Of a DNA stretch of 64,000 bases, positions 51,400-64,000 are shown piece after piece (the stretch's first letter is position 1; every line of letters begins with the position of its first letter). Under the pieces are notes generated by a model. It searched no databases and was not told the DNA's origin. It worked only from the letters and a program-made list of their open reading frames with translations. Source of the DNA: Pyropia yezoensis (lineage: Eukaryota > Rhodophyta > Bangiophyceae > Bangiales > Bangiaceae); contig CM020618.1 in the NCBI GenBank assembly GCA_009829735.1, positions 2,602,882 to 2,666,881 on the forward strand, read 5' to 3'. The position numbers were made by a program, and so were the translations under genes.

Positions 51400-53027
51400 C
51401 CGCCCCCGGCCACACCCACCCCCCCCCCCAACCCCCCCCCCAACCCCCCCCGCCCAATTTCTTTCTTGGTTGTTTGATCCGCGGCATGCGACGGGGAGCG
51501 GGATCCCGCCGGGGCTGCACGTCCCGGCGTCCCCACGTCGGTCATTGGCCACGTACTGTATGTACTGTACACGTATGTATGTACGTCACAGACTTCCAGA
51601 CTGTTTTGTACAGTATTTTGCCCCGCTGCGCACGATACCTACTTTGATAGATACCTATCTACCTCAATGCGGCAGCGGCAGCAGCCCGCAGGCACCGTCC
51701 CGCGCGGTGCGCGGTGGGCGGTGGCAACAGACAGCACACAGGAGGGAACCACACACCCCACCGCGCCGATTCCAAGGCCACCCCCCGCCTTTTATCAATC
51801 ATCCACGTGGCAGTCTGCTCTCCCCCCCCCCCCCCCCTGCCCTGCCCCGTCCCGCCCCCCGCGCGCGGTGAGGTGTGCCACGCCCCGACACCAAACCGCT
51901 GCTTCCCCCCCCCCCCCCCCCACCACCAGCGTCAGGCACCCCCCCCCCCCCCCCCCCCCCTCCGCGCTGTCCCCCCCCCAGCAGCAGAAGCTCCCACCCA
52001 CCCACCCCCCCACCCCTTCCCGCTTCGCCGCGTCGGCTGGCCCGTTGGCTGCCTCGCCTGCCAGACGGCACACCCCCGCTTGGCACACGCCTCGTGCAGC
52101 AGCAGCAGGGCGCGCTCCCCACCTCCCGAACAAACCCCCCCCTCCCAAACCCCCAGCCCACCCCCCCCCCCCCCCCCCAATAAGGCCCGGCTGTGCCATT
52201 GGCTGCCGGTGCCACCGCGCGCACCGCCGCCGTCGTTGTCGTTGCTCCAGGACAGTTACCTACTGGAGATAATAGCGGCGCGCTCTCCCCCCACCGCCGC
52301 CGCCGGCCCCAGCCCCAGCGAGCGTCACCCCCCAGGGCGCGCCACCCCACGCACACCCACTCACCTACTCACCCGCACCCACCCCACCCACCCCACCCAC
52401 TCACCCACCCACCCACTCACCCACCCACCCACCCACCCACCCACCCACCCACCGTCGCTCCCTCTTCCCTACCGGCGGTCAAGACGCTGCGCAGCCATAC
52501 CCCCCCCCCCCTCCCGCTCCCCCCTCTCCCTCCCCTTTCCTCCCCCCCCCTCCTTCCTCCCCCCCCCCTCCTTCCTCCCCCCCCCCTCCTTCCCCCCCCC
52601 CCCCCTCCTTCCCCCCCCCCCCCTCCTTCCCCCCCCCCCCCCCGCCGTCGGCCTTGGTGGCGCACCCAACCCCCACCCAACGCCCCCCCCCCCCCAACCC
52701 CCACCTCCCCCCACCCAACGCCCCCCCACCCCCAACCCCCACCTCCCCCCACCACCACCCCACCCCCCCACCCCCCCCACCCCCCCCCCTCCCACCACCA
52801 CCACCACCCACTGCTCGCTGCCGCACCGCTGCCGCCGCCCAGACCGGCCGGCCCCACACTCCCACCCCGTCTTCCCTCCCCCCCTCCCCCCCCCCCCCCC
52901 CCCCCCCCCCCCCCAGCGTCCGCCCCCCGCCTACCCGTCCCGCCCGCCCGTCCACCAGCCCGCCCTCCCTCCCTCCCTCCCCCCCCCCCCCCCCCCCCCA
53001 GTCGGCGTGCGTATGCGTGCGTTGGTG

Positions 53028-53075
<48 letters not shown>

Positions 53076-54340
53076 GGTGTGCCTTTGGAGTGCGTGCCGC
53101 GGCAGCGACCGCAACCGCAACCGCAGCGACGAACGGCGCGAGCGGCGCGCAGCGGCGCGGTGCGGGGGGGGGGGTGGGGGGGGGGGGGGTGGGTTGGCAC
53201 GCGTTGGGAGGTGGGGGGGGGGGGGAGGGGGGGGAGGAGCAGGGGGCCACGTCAGCCAGACGGCCAGTCTGCTGTCTGCGCCCGCGAGCGGCGGCCGGCC
53301 GGCAGCGCTGCTGCGGTCGGGGCAGCCGCGCAGGGGCGCTCGCCGGGTGCGCCCGCTGGGAGCGCACCCACCGCCGACGCTGCCGCCGGTGGCGGCGGCC
53401 GCGGGTCGCCAGAGCCACCCCCCCCCCCCCTAACAGCCCCATCTCCTCCAGTGCCGCTGTCGCCCAGCCCGACGCCTGTGTGTGGGGCGGGGGACGGCCG
53501 ACGGCCCGACGCGCTCGCGCCGCGTCGGGGTGGTGGTGGTGGTGGTGGTGGTGGCAGTGGTGGTGGTAGTGGCGGCGGCGGTGGGGGTGGTGGGGGTGGT
53601 GGGGGTGGTGGTGGTGGGGGTGCCCCGCCTCTGTCGCCGCGCCTCGCCTCCTCTTTCCCTCTTCCCGTCCCCCCTCCCCGGCTCCCCACCCCCCCCCCCC
53701 CCCCACGACAACCTCCTCCTTCCCACACCACCGCTTCCCTTTCCCTCATCACGCCCCCTACGGATTACTTACCACCCCCCCCCCCCCCCCCACCCCCCCG
53801 CCGGTGCAGCACACCCCTACCCACCCACCCACCCGCGCGTCCCAGGGGGGGGTGGTGGTGGTGGTGGTGGTTTGGGAGGGGGGGGGGGGCGGGAGGGGCG
53901 CGGGGGGGGGGCGGGGGGGGGGGGGGGGAAGCCCTCTCGCCGGCGCTCCCCGCACCCGGCCGGCGGGGAGCGCCGCGTGGTGGTGCCGCCCCGCCCGTCG
54001 GGCGGTGACGACCGTGGGGGGGCCGGGGGGGTGCGTCGCGGCACGACCCCGGCGGCGCGGCCGCCGGTCGCCCCGCACCGTCCCTGGCCGGCACCCCCCG
54101 CCGCGTGGGGGGCCCCCTGCCGCTCATCCCCGCCGTTTTTTTTCGCTCCCGCCGAGACGCTGCGCCTGCCGGGACAGGCGCCGACGCCGGCACCCCTCCC
54201 CCCCCACCCCCCTCTCATTTTTTTCGTGCCTGACGCACCGCCCTCTTTCCCCCCCCCCCCCCCCCCCCCTACCACCTACCTCCTTACCACCACCACCACC
54301 ACCAGCCCCACCAGCCCCAGCCCCACCACCCCCACCCCCA
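51400..54340. repeat. strand-asymmetric C-rich then G-rich simple sequence
   Basis: From 51420 to about 53000 the plus strand is dominated by poly-C and CCCA/CCCT tracts (for example (CCCA)n near 52390-52455). A (TGCG)n run sits at 53025-53075. From 53160 to about 54000 poly-G and GGT tracts dominate, returning to C-rich after 54180. An AT-richer island lies at 51545-51660. Long Pro-rich or Gly-rich frames here are composition artefacts. Confidence 0.9.
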
Positions 54341-54351
54341 CCACCCCCACC

Positions 54352-57300
54352 ATGGGCAACAGCCCCCTCCACCTGCTCCCCCCCCGCTCCTATGCCGAGG
54401 AGGCCACCCCCGGCCTGTCCCGGGCGACGGCGCGCAACACGCGGACCAACGGGCGGACCCGCCACGCCGACGCGGACGCGTTTGTGCAGCTCCACCGCAT
54501 TGAGGGGATCCTGGAGGAGGCGCGCGCGGCGGCCGCCGCGGGCGCCGCCGCCGCCGCCGCGTCTGCCGCCGCCACCGCCGCCGCCGCGTCGGCGGGGGGG
54601 GCCGCCGAGGCGGCCGTTGCCGCGGCCGCCGCCGCCGCCGCGGCGGCCGGCGGCGGCGGCGGGGGTGACGGCGGCGGCGGCGGCGGCGGCGGTGGTGGTG
54701 GTGGTGGTGGTGGTGGTGGTGGTGGTGGTGGTGGTGGTGGTGACGGCGACGGCGGCGGGGGTGGGGGGGTGGCGGCGGCGGCGGGTGGGGGGGGAGCGGC
54801 CAATGGTGGTGGGGGGGGGGCGGGGGGAGAGGTGGTTGGCAATGGCTGGGGGACGCCCCCGCCGCTCGTGGCGGCGGGGGGGACGACGGCGGGGACAATG
54901 GCGGGGTGCCCCGACGTGGCGGGGGCGGCGCCGCCGTACCCGCCCCCCCCCCCCCCCCCCCCCCTGGCGGCGTCGCTCCCCCCCCCGCCGCCGCCCCTGC
55001 CGGTGGCGCGGTCCGAGCTGCTGGCGCTCCTCCGCCTGCGGGACGCGCTGGCGGCGGGGGCGGCGCCGCCGGTCAAGCTCCTCCGCTTCCTCGCCCCCGC
55101 CACCCTCCACCGCATCTGGACGGGGGCGGTGGACCCGGCGGCGCTGGCCGCAGAGGTTGCCCGCCTCGACGCGGGGGGGGGGGGGCCCGCGCCGTCGGCA
55201 GGGGGGGGGGGGGGGGGTGGGGGGCTGCGGCGGCGGGCGGCCCGCCGACCCGCCCCCGACGGACCCGCCCCCCGCCACGGTGACGACGCTCGTCGACGGG
55301 GTGCCCGCCGCCGCGGCCGCCGCCGGGCCGGGGGGGGGCGGCGCGCCGCCGGCCTTGCCCGCTGACGACGCTGCGGCTGCCGCGGTCACCGCCACCGCCA
55401 CCGCCGCCGAGCCGGCGGCGGCGGCGGTGACGACGGTGGCGACGGCGGCCAAGGTGGTGGCGCACGTCGACACGGTGGTGGCGTCGTCGCTGCCCCCGCG
55501 GTGGGGCAGCGGCATGAGCAGCGGGAGCTTTGGGGGTGGCAGCTTTGGGGGCGGCGGCATGGGCGGCAGCTTTGGTGGCGGTGGGGGTGGGGGTGGTGGC
55601 GGCGGCGGCGACGGCGGTGGGGGCGACCGCGGCGCCCTGCCCGCCAGCGCGCTGCGGCGGCCCCTCCCTGGCGCGCGGCTGCCGCGGTCCCCGTCGACGG
55701 CGGTCGCCGTTGTTGGCGGCGGCGGCGGGCGGCCACACTCGCCGCCGCCGCCGTCGTCGAGTGACGGCGGCGGCGGCGGCGGCGGTGGCGGGGGTGGGGG
55801 TGGGGGTGGGGGCGGGCGGCGGCGGCACGTGGGGTTTGCCGAGCTGGTGCTGGTGCGGGAGATCTCGGGGCTGGGCAGCTGGTCGTCGGCGGCGCTGGGC
55901 GCTGCTGCCGCCGCCGCCGCCGCCGCTGCCGCCGCCGGCCGTGCGCGGGGGCGGGACGCGGTCGGCGCGGGGGGGGGGGCGGGCTGGCCAACGGGCGGAG
56001 TGGGGGGGTGCCGGCGGCGACCCCGACGCCACCGCCACCACCCGCGGCGGGGGCGGTGGCGTCCGTGGCAGGGGGGGGGTGGGGTGGGGGGGGGCGCCGG
56101 GGCGTGGCGGCGGTGGTTGGCGCCGCCCACGGGTCGTCCTCGTCGTCGTTTGTCACGGCGGCGGCGGCGGGGGGGGGGGGGGGGATTGGCGTCGGGGATG
56201 GTGGGGGGGGGTGGAGCGGGGATGGGTGGCGGTGGTGGTGGGGGTGGTGGTGGGGGTGGTGGTGGAGGGGGGGGGGTGTTGCAGGAGGGGGCGTTGGGGG
56301 GGGGGAGGCACGCGCGGGCGCTCCCCGGGCGCCCGCTCCGCAGCGTTTCGCCGGCTGGTGGCAGGTGGCTGGTGGCGGCGGACGGGGGGCGGCGGCGGCG
56401 GCGGCGGCGGGGGGGGGGGGGGGGGGGTGGGGGCCTGGGCGCGTGTGCGGGCTTTTCCGCCGGCGGCCGGGGGGGGGGGGGCGACGACGCGTGTGGGGCG
56501 GGGGGGGGGGCGGCCGCCCCCGCCGCCCCCCGCGGCAGCGGCGGTGGACGCGGGGGGGGGGCGGGGGTGGGGGGGGGGGGGGGGACCCCCCGCCGTCGGT
56601 GGCGGCGGCGGCGGCTGCCGCCGCGGCGGCCGGCGGGCGGGACGGGGGGGGGGGGGGGATGGCGTCGGCGGCGGCGGGGGGGGGTGGCCGGTCAACGCGG
56701 GGGGGGGGGGCGGCGCTGGCGGCGTTGTGGCGGGAGAGCGCCGTTGGGGGGGGGGGGCGGGGGGGGGCTGGGCTGGGGGGGGGGTTGGCAGCGGGGGGGG
56801 GCGCCTGAGCATTGACGCGCCGCCGCCGCCGCCGCCGCCGCCGGGACCACTGGGGGGGGGGGGCGGGGGGGAGGGGAGGATGGGCCGTGACGGCCCCGAC
56901 CGGGGGCTGCCGCTGACCCCAACCCCGCCGCCACCGCCGCCGCCGTCGCCGCCGCCGCCGCCGCCGCGGCGTGGGCGGGGGGCGCCCACCGACGGCGCCG
57001 ACGCGGCGCGCTCCCGGCGGCGGCGGTCTGCGTCTGCGTCGGCGGCGTCGCCGTCGGTGGCCACCGGTCGCGGCGGCGGCGGTGGCGGCGGCGGCGGTGA
57101 CGGCGGCGACGGCGACGGCGCGGCCGCGCTGGACGCGGCGGCGGCGGCGGCGGCGGCGGGGGTGCCCGCCCGGCGGCGGCGGTCGTCGGCATCGTCGGCG
57201 ACGGCGGGGGCGCCGCCGTCCCGGCGGGCGCGGCGGCAGGGGGGGGTGGCTGCCGCCGCCGGCCTGGCCGGCCGCACCGGTGGGGGGGGGGGGGGCGGCG

Positions 57301-57716
57301 GCGAGGCGTCGCCGCCCTTTGGGCCCCTCCCCTCCCGATGGGGGGGGGGGGCGTTGCCGACGACGGGCGGTGTCCGCAGCGAGGCGGCTACCGACGGCGG
57401 CGGCGGCGCGGGGGGTGGGGACGGTGGCGGGGGGGGGGACACGGGTGACGGCGGCGGCGACGCCACCCCTACGGCCAGTGGGGCCACCCCCGCTGACGAC
57501 GTGGCGGCGGCAGCAGCAGCAGCAGCGGCGGCGGCGGCGGCGGCAGCAGCCGCACCCCCCCGGCGGCGGCGACGCATCACGACGCACCGCATCGCCGCGG
57601 GCGGTGCCGCCGCCGCCGCCGCCGCCGCCGACGGCAGCGTCGCGGCGACCCGCGGCGTCGTGGCGGCGGTGCTGGACGGCGGGCACAGCCGCGGTGACGG
57701 GCGGCGGCGTCAATAA
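54352..57716 (+). CDS. hypothetical Ala/Gly/Pro-rich low-complexity protein, exon structure unresolved
   Basis: The ATG has a good context (CCACCATGGGC) and the first 60 codons read as protein (MGNSPLHLLPPRSYAEEATP, later QLHRIEGILEEARAA). A helical patch (ELLALLRLRDALAAGAAPPV then LLRFLAPATLHRIWTGAVD) follows an Ala/Gly run at 54530-54840. Later protein-like islands occur in other frames: RHVGFAELVLVREISGLGSW near 55830 and the region ending at 57716. Frame changes between islands imply introns or miscounted homopolymers. No known domain is seen. It is best treated as a gene of unknown function with disordered spacers. Confidence 0.4.
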
Positions 57717-58658
57717 CCCCCCCCTCGGTCCTCAAGAGGCCCTGCCTTTTGCCCCCCCCCCCCCCCCCTTCTCCAGCCGGCTGCCACGAGGCTCACCGCG
57801 CTCGGGGTGACACCCGCTGGTGGGGGGAGCTGGTGGTGGTGGGATCTCGCCCCACAGGGAGAAAAGGGGAAGAGGGGGGGGGCCGGGGAGGGGGAGGGGG
57901 GGTGGGGGCGGCGGGTGCCGCCAGGGCGCCGACCACCCAGTCTCCCAGCCGCGGGACGGCGGCAGCGCGACCGGCGACGCGCGGGGAGGCCGGACGGGGC
58001 GCCGCCGGTGGGACTGGGGCGGCGGGAGGAGGCACACGCTGATGGGGGGGAGGTGGTGGTGGGGTGCTCGACGGGCAAGGTGTGTCTTTTGGACGAGAGG
58101 GGGGGGGGGGAGGGGAGGGGCGGCGGTGGTATGATGGCCACCGGTCCGCCGGCGCGGGCGCGCCGGCGGGTGGGGGGGGGCCAATAGGGGATATGGTGGG
58201 TGGGTGGGTGGGTGGTGGGAGGGGCGTGCCGCGGCGGCGGCGGCGGCGGCGGCGGCGGGAGGGGTGGGGGGAGCGACAAGGACATACGGCGTGGGGGGGG
58301 GGGGTGCGTAGCGCCGGCTGGCGGCTGGCGGCTGCCTCGCCGCCACTGGCGCCCGGTGCGCACCGGCGCGGTGGGGCCCCCGCGGCCGGCGCGACGGCCG
58401 ACGCGCGCCCCTGCGGCCTTGGCCTTGACGTCCTCTGCGTCGGAACACGAGACCTACATGTAGGTACCTACCGCGACCGCCGGTTCCTTCTTTTTTTTTT
58501 TTTTCTGCCTCCCTCTGCAATCCGTCGATGCCGCGGCAGTCCGTCCACCCCCCCCCCACCGCCGTGCGGGGGGGGGGGGGCCCAGCGACTGGCAGGCCAT
58601 GGCATAGACGGGAGGGGCGGGGGGGGGGGGGAAGGGCGGCGCCGGCCGCCATCAGCAC
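57717..58658. other. intergenic between two convergent low-complexity genes
   Basis: Poly-G and poly-C tracts and a (GGGT)n run at about 58195-58215. A small palindrome CCTACATGTAGG is at about 58453-58464, next to a poly-T tract near 58490. No gene recognised. Confidence 0.5.
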
Positions 58659-58712
58659 CTATCTAAGACCCCCACGGGGCGCGCGCGCGGCGGGGAGACC
58701 CCCACGCCCCCG

Positions 58713-58745
<33 letters not shown>

Positions 58746-58896
58746 GGCGCCATCCCCGCGCAGCCCCCCCTCGGCGGCAGCCACTCTGAATCCGTCACGA
58801 CCGTGTGGGGACCCCCCCCGCCGCCCCGGCTGGCAGCGCCGCCGCCGCCACCGCCACCGCCACCGCCACCGCCGCCGTCGACGGCGACGGCGGCGG

Positions 58897-58931
<35 letters not shown>

Positions 58932-59699
58932 GCGGCGGGGGCCCCCGCTGGCACCCCGCCAGCCGCACCCGCGCCGCCGCCCGCCGCGCGGCGGCGACGG
59001 CCGCAACGGCGGTGCCGCCGTCACGGGCGCCCGCCACCACCGCCCGGCCGACGCTGGCGGCCGTCCCGGGGGGGGGGGGGGGGGGGGGGCGCGGCGCCCA
59101 GCGGCGGCAGCGCCGCGGCGGCGGCGGCGGCGCGCGCGGCGGCCGCGTCGGCGGTCGCCGCCGCCAGGGCGGCGGTCGTTGCCGCCAGCCGGGCGGCGGC
59201 GGCGGCGGCGGGGAGGGGGGCGGCGGCGGCGGCGGCGGCGGCGGCTGCCGCCGCCGCCGCCGGGGGGGGGGGGGGGGGGACCCCGACCGTGACCGCCGCC
59301 CCCGCCGCCGCCGCACGCTGCCGTCGCCACCGCCGCGGCCGCCGCCGCCGCCGCCGCTGCCGCCGCCGCCGCCGCTGTCCATGCCGCCGGCGGGGGTGGG
59401 GGTGGCGGCAGGGGGGGCGGTCGTAGGGGCCACCCCCGCCGCCCCCGCCCCCGTTGCTGCCGTTGCGGTGGCGGTGGCCGACGCGGCGGCCGCCGCCGCC
59501 GCCGCCGCCGCCGCCGCTGCCGCGTCGGCGGCCCGCCGCTCGGCGGCGCGCGTCCGGCGGCGGCCCGCCGCGGCGGCCGCGGCGGCGGCGGCGGCCACGT
59601 CGGCGGCCGCCGCGGCCGCCGCGTCGGCCGCGTCGGCACGGCCGGCGGCGGCGGCGGCGGCGCGCCGCGCCGCCGCCGCGTCGGCGGTTGCCGCGTCGG

Positions 59700-59755
<56 letters not shown>

Positions 59756-60895
59756 GTGGTGGCGGCGGCGGCGGCGGCGGTGGCGGTGACGGCGGCGGCA
59801 ATGGTGGCGGCGGCGGCGGTGAGGCGGTCGGGGGGGGGGGGGGGGGGGGGGGGGGCGGGCCGCCGCCGCCGCCGCCGCCGTCGTCGGGGGCCGTGGCGGT
59901 GACGGCGGCGGCGGTGCCGTCGGCGGCGGCGGGCGGCACGGCGGCGGGGCGGGGGGGTGGGGGGGGGGAGGTGGCCGTGGCCGTGGCCGTGGCCCTCCCA
60001 GTGGCGCCGCCGGCAGCCACCGCAGGGGGGCCCGCCGGCGCCGCGGCGGCCGCGGCGGCGGCGGCGGCGGCGGCGATGACGGTCGCCGCGGCGGCGGCGG
60101 CGAGGCCGTCGGCCTGCACGCGCATGAGGGCGGACCGCCGGTCCAGCCGCGCCGACGCTGCCACCGACGACACCGTGCCAGTGGTACGGGCGGCGAGCAA
60201 CCGCAGCGCCCCCACCACCCCACCCACCGTCGTCCCGGTCGGTGTCGACGCCGCGGCTGCACCCGCTGCGGCTGCTGCTGCTGCTGCTGGCGTTGCTACC
60301 GCCGCTGCGGCGGCCGGCCCAGCTGCTGCCGCCGCGTCTCCGCCGCCGCCGCCGCCGCCGCCGCCGTCGGCACCACCACTACCGGCAGCCGCGGCGGCAC
60401 CGGGCGTGACGGCGGCGGCGCCGTCACCCCCCACCGTATCCCGCTTTGGCACGTCTGCAGCCACCCCCCCCGCCCTCACCGCCGTCCCCTCTGCCGCCAC
60501 GGCGGCATCGTCGACGGCAGCGGCAGTGGCGGCAGAGACGGCAGCAGCGGGCGCAGCCGCCCCGACGCTGTCAGCGGTGGCGGCCGCCGCCGCCGCCGCC
60601 GCCGCCGTCGCCGCCGCCGCCGCGTCGACCGCGTCGCCAGCAGCGGCGGCGGCGGCCGTGGCGGCCGCCGCGACCGCCTCGGCGGCGGCCGCCGCGGCGG
60701 GCCCGACCGTCGTCAGCGCCCGCCGCACGGCGGCGAGGCCGTCGTGCGCCGCCGACGCGCCCGCGCCGGGGGCGATGGCGTCAACCGCCGCGACGCCGGC
60801 GTCGGCGCCCGCGGTGGCGGCGGCGGCCAGCGTCAGCGCCTCGGTCCACAAGCCCAGCGGCGGCGGCGGTGGGGGGGGCACGCCGGGGGGGGTGC

Positions 60896-60947
<52 letters not shown>

Positions 60948-61946
60948 TCCGCTGCCGGCGCCGTCAACGCCGGCGCCGCTGCCGCTGCTGCTGCCGCCGC
61001 CGCTGATGCCGTCGCCAGCAGCGCCGCCGGCGCCACCGCCGCCACCATCCCCAACACCCCCACCACCACCGCCACCGCCGCCCCTACCACCACCACCACC
61101 AGGCCACGGGACCGCCACTGGCGGCGGCGGCGGGGTGGCGGCGGCGACGGCGGCGGCGGCGGCCGCCAACGCGGCACCCGTCCCCCCCCCCGTGGCGGCG
61201 AGGAGCGCCAGCCCCCGACCGGCGGCGGCCAGCACCGCCCGCGCGCCCGTGGCGGCACGGTGGCCGGCGCGGCTGCCGCTGACGCCGCTAGCGCCGCCGC
61301 CCCCACCACCCGCACGCACCCCCCCCCCGCTCCCACCACCGCCGCCGCCCCGCCCGCCGCTGCCCGCCGACGCGCCACCGCCGGGCGCGCCCACCGGCGA
61401 CGCGGGCGTGTGGGGGCTGGTCGCCGCGCTCCACCCGCCACCGTCGGTGGAGGGGCCGCCGCTCGGCGCGGCGGCCGACCCGTCGGCGGTGGCGTAGCCG
61501 TCGGCGGTGGTGTAGCCGTCGGGGCCGTCCTCCCCTTCGGTCCACTCCCCCGCGTCGAGCCGCGCCACGCCGCCGCCGCCGCCACTGCCCGTCACCCTGG
61601 TGTCGGGCGCGTAGGCCGCCCCCCCCACCCCCCCTCCCACCCCTTCGCCGTCGTCGTCGTATTCGTCATAGACGTAGCCGTCGGCGGCGTCGGCGTCACC
61701 GGTGCCGTCGCCGTCGACAATGCCGTCGCCGTCGCCGTCTTCTTCATCGTCGGGGGCGTAGCCTGGGTCTGCCTGCGCCAGCAGCTGCCGCAGCCGCGCC
61801 ACGTCGTCGCGGAGGACGCAGACGGCGTGGTAGTGTGCCGAGGCGGCGTTGATCGCGTCGTCCCGTTCCGCTTCGGCGGCTTCTGCGCGGGCCTCGGCGG
61901 CTGCCAGGGCGGCACGTGCCGTAGCGGAGGGGTGACGGTCGACCAT
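58659..61946 (-). CDS. hypothetical protein with N-terminal coiled coil, acidic segment and Ala/Gly-rich body
   Basis: From the ATG at 61946 the protein begins MVDRHPSATARAALAAAEAR and continues as a heptad-like helix to about residue 60 (VLRDDVARLRQLLAQADPGY). An Asp/Glu/Gly-rich acidic segment covers about 60-110 (DEEDGDGDGIVDGDGTGDAD). The remainder is long Ala-rich helices and Gly/Pro tracts. An island with normal residues (VVGALRLLAARTTGTVSSVA, then LDRRSALMRVQADGL) lies near 60110-60230. The C-terminal part beyond about 59880 is polyproline/Arg from G/C homopolymers and the true frame or exon end there is uncertain. No known domain is recognised. Confidence 0.45.
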
Positions 61947-62496
61947 ATTGGCGGCGGGGCACACCAGGGGGGGGGGGAGGCGAGGGCACCTTCCAGTCAG
62001 GCGGGGGGGCGGGAAAACGCCCATGCGGGAGAGAAGACCCCCGTACGCTTGAGAGCCATGGGACGTCAAACGGGCATGAACCACGGATGCCACGGAAGAG
62101 CAGGGGATCCCACCATTCACATTCATACTCTGTTTTTCACATCAGCAAGCGGCATTGAAGATTACGTATTGTACTCATGAGGAGTTTAGAGCTGGCTTAG
62201 GAGCCATCCTGGCCAAGTCCATGTCTTCAAGTCATACGGGGCAGGTTGTCTTTGCCGAATGCTTGAGCACCGTTTTTCCCCGACGATCGAGACTCGGTCC
62301 ATAAGATCGATCGGGGAAAAGGTGCGAGCCGAGCGCGAATCGCGGCGCCGACGTGACCGTCGTCGTGCCCACGCGCGCCAGCATCCCGCTCCCGGTGGCC
62401 TGTCCTACCCGTTGCCGCTGCCACATCGCGGGGCACTTCTTCCTTCTTCCCAACCTCTGGTATTCTTGTCCTATCCCCCCCTCCCCCCCTGCAGCC
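61947..62496. other. divergent intergenic region / RPL23 promoter side
   Basis: Lies between the minus-strand hypothetical gene and RPL23, so it should hold both promoters. A pyrimidine-rich stretch just before the RPL23 ATG (CTATCCCCCCCTCCCCCCCT) would suit a ribosomal-protein mRNA leader. No TATA box is evident. Confidence 0.5.
62274..62320. promoter_or_regulatory. inverted repeat upstream of RPL23
   Basis: TTTTCCCCGA (62274-62283) and TCGGGGAAAA (62311-62320) are perfect 10-bp arms with GATCGA motifs inside, about 180 bp before the RPL23 ATG. A regulatory role is only a guess. Confidence 0.4.
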
Positions 62497-63514
<1,018 letters not shown>

Positions 63515-63612
63515 GGCGAGTCGCGCATGGAGCCAAAGAATCGTTTTCATTGTACCCGTCGTCTGGTGGTCGTCACCTCTTTGTTTTTTCAATTGCTGTG
63601 TCGAGTTTGACG

Positions 63613-63688
63613 AGCGGGCGCAGCACGCCGTCCGCGACCGCCATTCTGCCAGCGGGCGCAGCACGCCGTCGGCCACCGATCATTCTGC
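63613..63688. repeat. 38-bp tandem duplication
   Basis: AGCGGGCGCAGCACGCCGTC and the following 18 bases are repeated at 63613 and 63651, the second copy slightly diverged. It lies in the shared 3' region of RPL23 and the convergent aminotransferase. Confidence 0.85.
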
Positions 63689-63857
63689 CTGCCTTACGCA
63701 TCGCAGGACGAGCAAACACCAATAATACATAATCAAGTTCAAAGGTCACTTTCTTCGCTGCCCGCACCTCATGCCCTACCAGTCGCTTCCACCCACTGGC
63801 GTTCCTACTCAGCACCCACAGGCAGCGCGTGCCCTCAATCATCTCCGACTGTGCCCC

Positions 63858-64000
63858 TCACGGAATGGTCAGCACGGCATCTTTGATGGCGTCGGCCACA
63901 CGTTGCACGGTCAAGGAAGTCAGCCCCGCCATACTCACCCGTCCGTCGCTGGTCATGTAGATGTGGTGAGTGGTCCGCAGGTAGGCCACGTGCGCTTTCG
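63858..64000 (-). CDS. aspartate aminotransferase, C-terminal end (partial)
   Basis: The minus strand from the window edge to the TGA at 63858-63860 encodes about 47 residues, including HHIYMTSDGRVSMAGLTSLT and VQRVADAIKDAVLTIP. This is the C-terminal signature of class-I PLP-dependent aspartate aminotransferases ('HiYmtkdGRiSmaGl...v..va.aI..v'). The family interconverts aspartate and 2-oxoglutarate with oxaloacetate and glutamate. Only the last part of the small domain is in the window; the PLP-binding lysine lies beyond the edge. The gene is convergent with RPL23, about 340 bp between stop codons. The cytosolic, mitochondrial or plastid isoform cannot be told from this piece. Confidence 0.85.
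   Translation of the reverse strand, partial: KAHVAYLRTTHHIYMTSDGRVSMAGLTSLTVQRVADAIKDAVLTIP

Noticed and set aside
52390-52455. (CCCA)n run as an interstitial telomere
   Set aside because: It is a pure CCCA/CCCT simple repeat embedded in other C-rich tracts, with no TTAGGG-like unit.
51700-54340. Proline-rich 'extensin-like' and Gly-rich proteins
   Set aside because: Every frame of the C- and G-homopolymer tracts is open, and none has a signal peptide with regular SPPPP units or any other island of normal composition.

Overview
This is a GC-rich eukaryotic nuclear window. Three genes carry short GT-AG introns. Host genes are few and separated by transposons, satellites and long G/C homopolymer tracts. 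A Golgi-type sulfotransferase, very high GC and abundant Ala/Pro/Gly low-complexity coding sequence would fit a bangiophyte red alga of the Porphyra/Pyropia type. That placement is inference, because no rRNA or organelle marker is present.

Layout. 1-391: edge of an unidentified minus-strand exon. 1506-3545: pogo/Tigger (CENP-B-like) DDE transposase. 3655-7000: satellite of about 72-bp monomers arranged in a 724-bp ten-monomer higher-order repeat. 7596-11542 (minus): three-exon gene of about 1260 residues for a Fanzor1-type RNA-guided nuclease, the eukaryotic relative of TnpB. 11.9-14.5 kb: Ala/Pro-rich low-complexity block between copies of a GGGGGGACCGC repeat. 15.2-21.3 kb: host genes for a membrane sulfotransferase, EMC6 (last exon only) and a TM9SF/nonaspanin protein.

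24.3-42.6 kb: two Ty3/gypsy LTR elements side by side. The first (24333-33982, minus) looks whole and very young. The second (from 33989, plus) is older and broken, and runs into a 500-N assembly gap. Both carry a related extra reading frame in antisense to gag-pol. 43.5-49.7 kb: a multi-exon transposase of the KDZ/Plavaka (CACTA-like) group, followed on the same strand by a SET-domain protein. 50-62 kb: simple repeats and two low-complexity hypothetical genes. 62.5-64 kb: ribosomal protein uL14 (RPL23, three exons), convergent with the last exon of an aspartate aminotransferase.

The most notable items are the Fanzor1 gene, the higher-order satellite beside it, the antisense frame shared by two diverged Ty3 elements, and the KDZ-like transposase next to a SET-domain gene. 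RPL23, EMC6, TM9SF and the aminotransferase are ordinary housekeeping genes and show that this is a functional nuclear contig. No tRNA, rRNA or CRISPR array was recognised.
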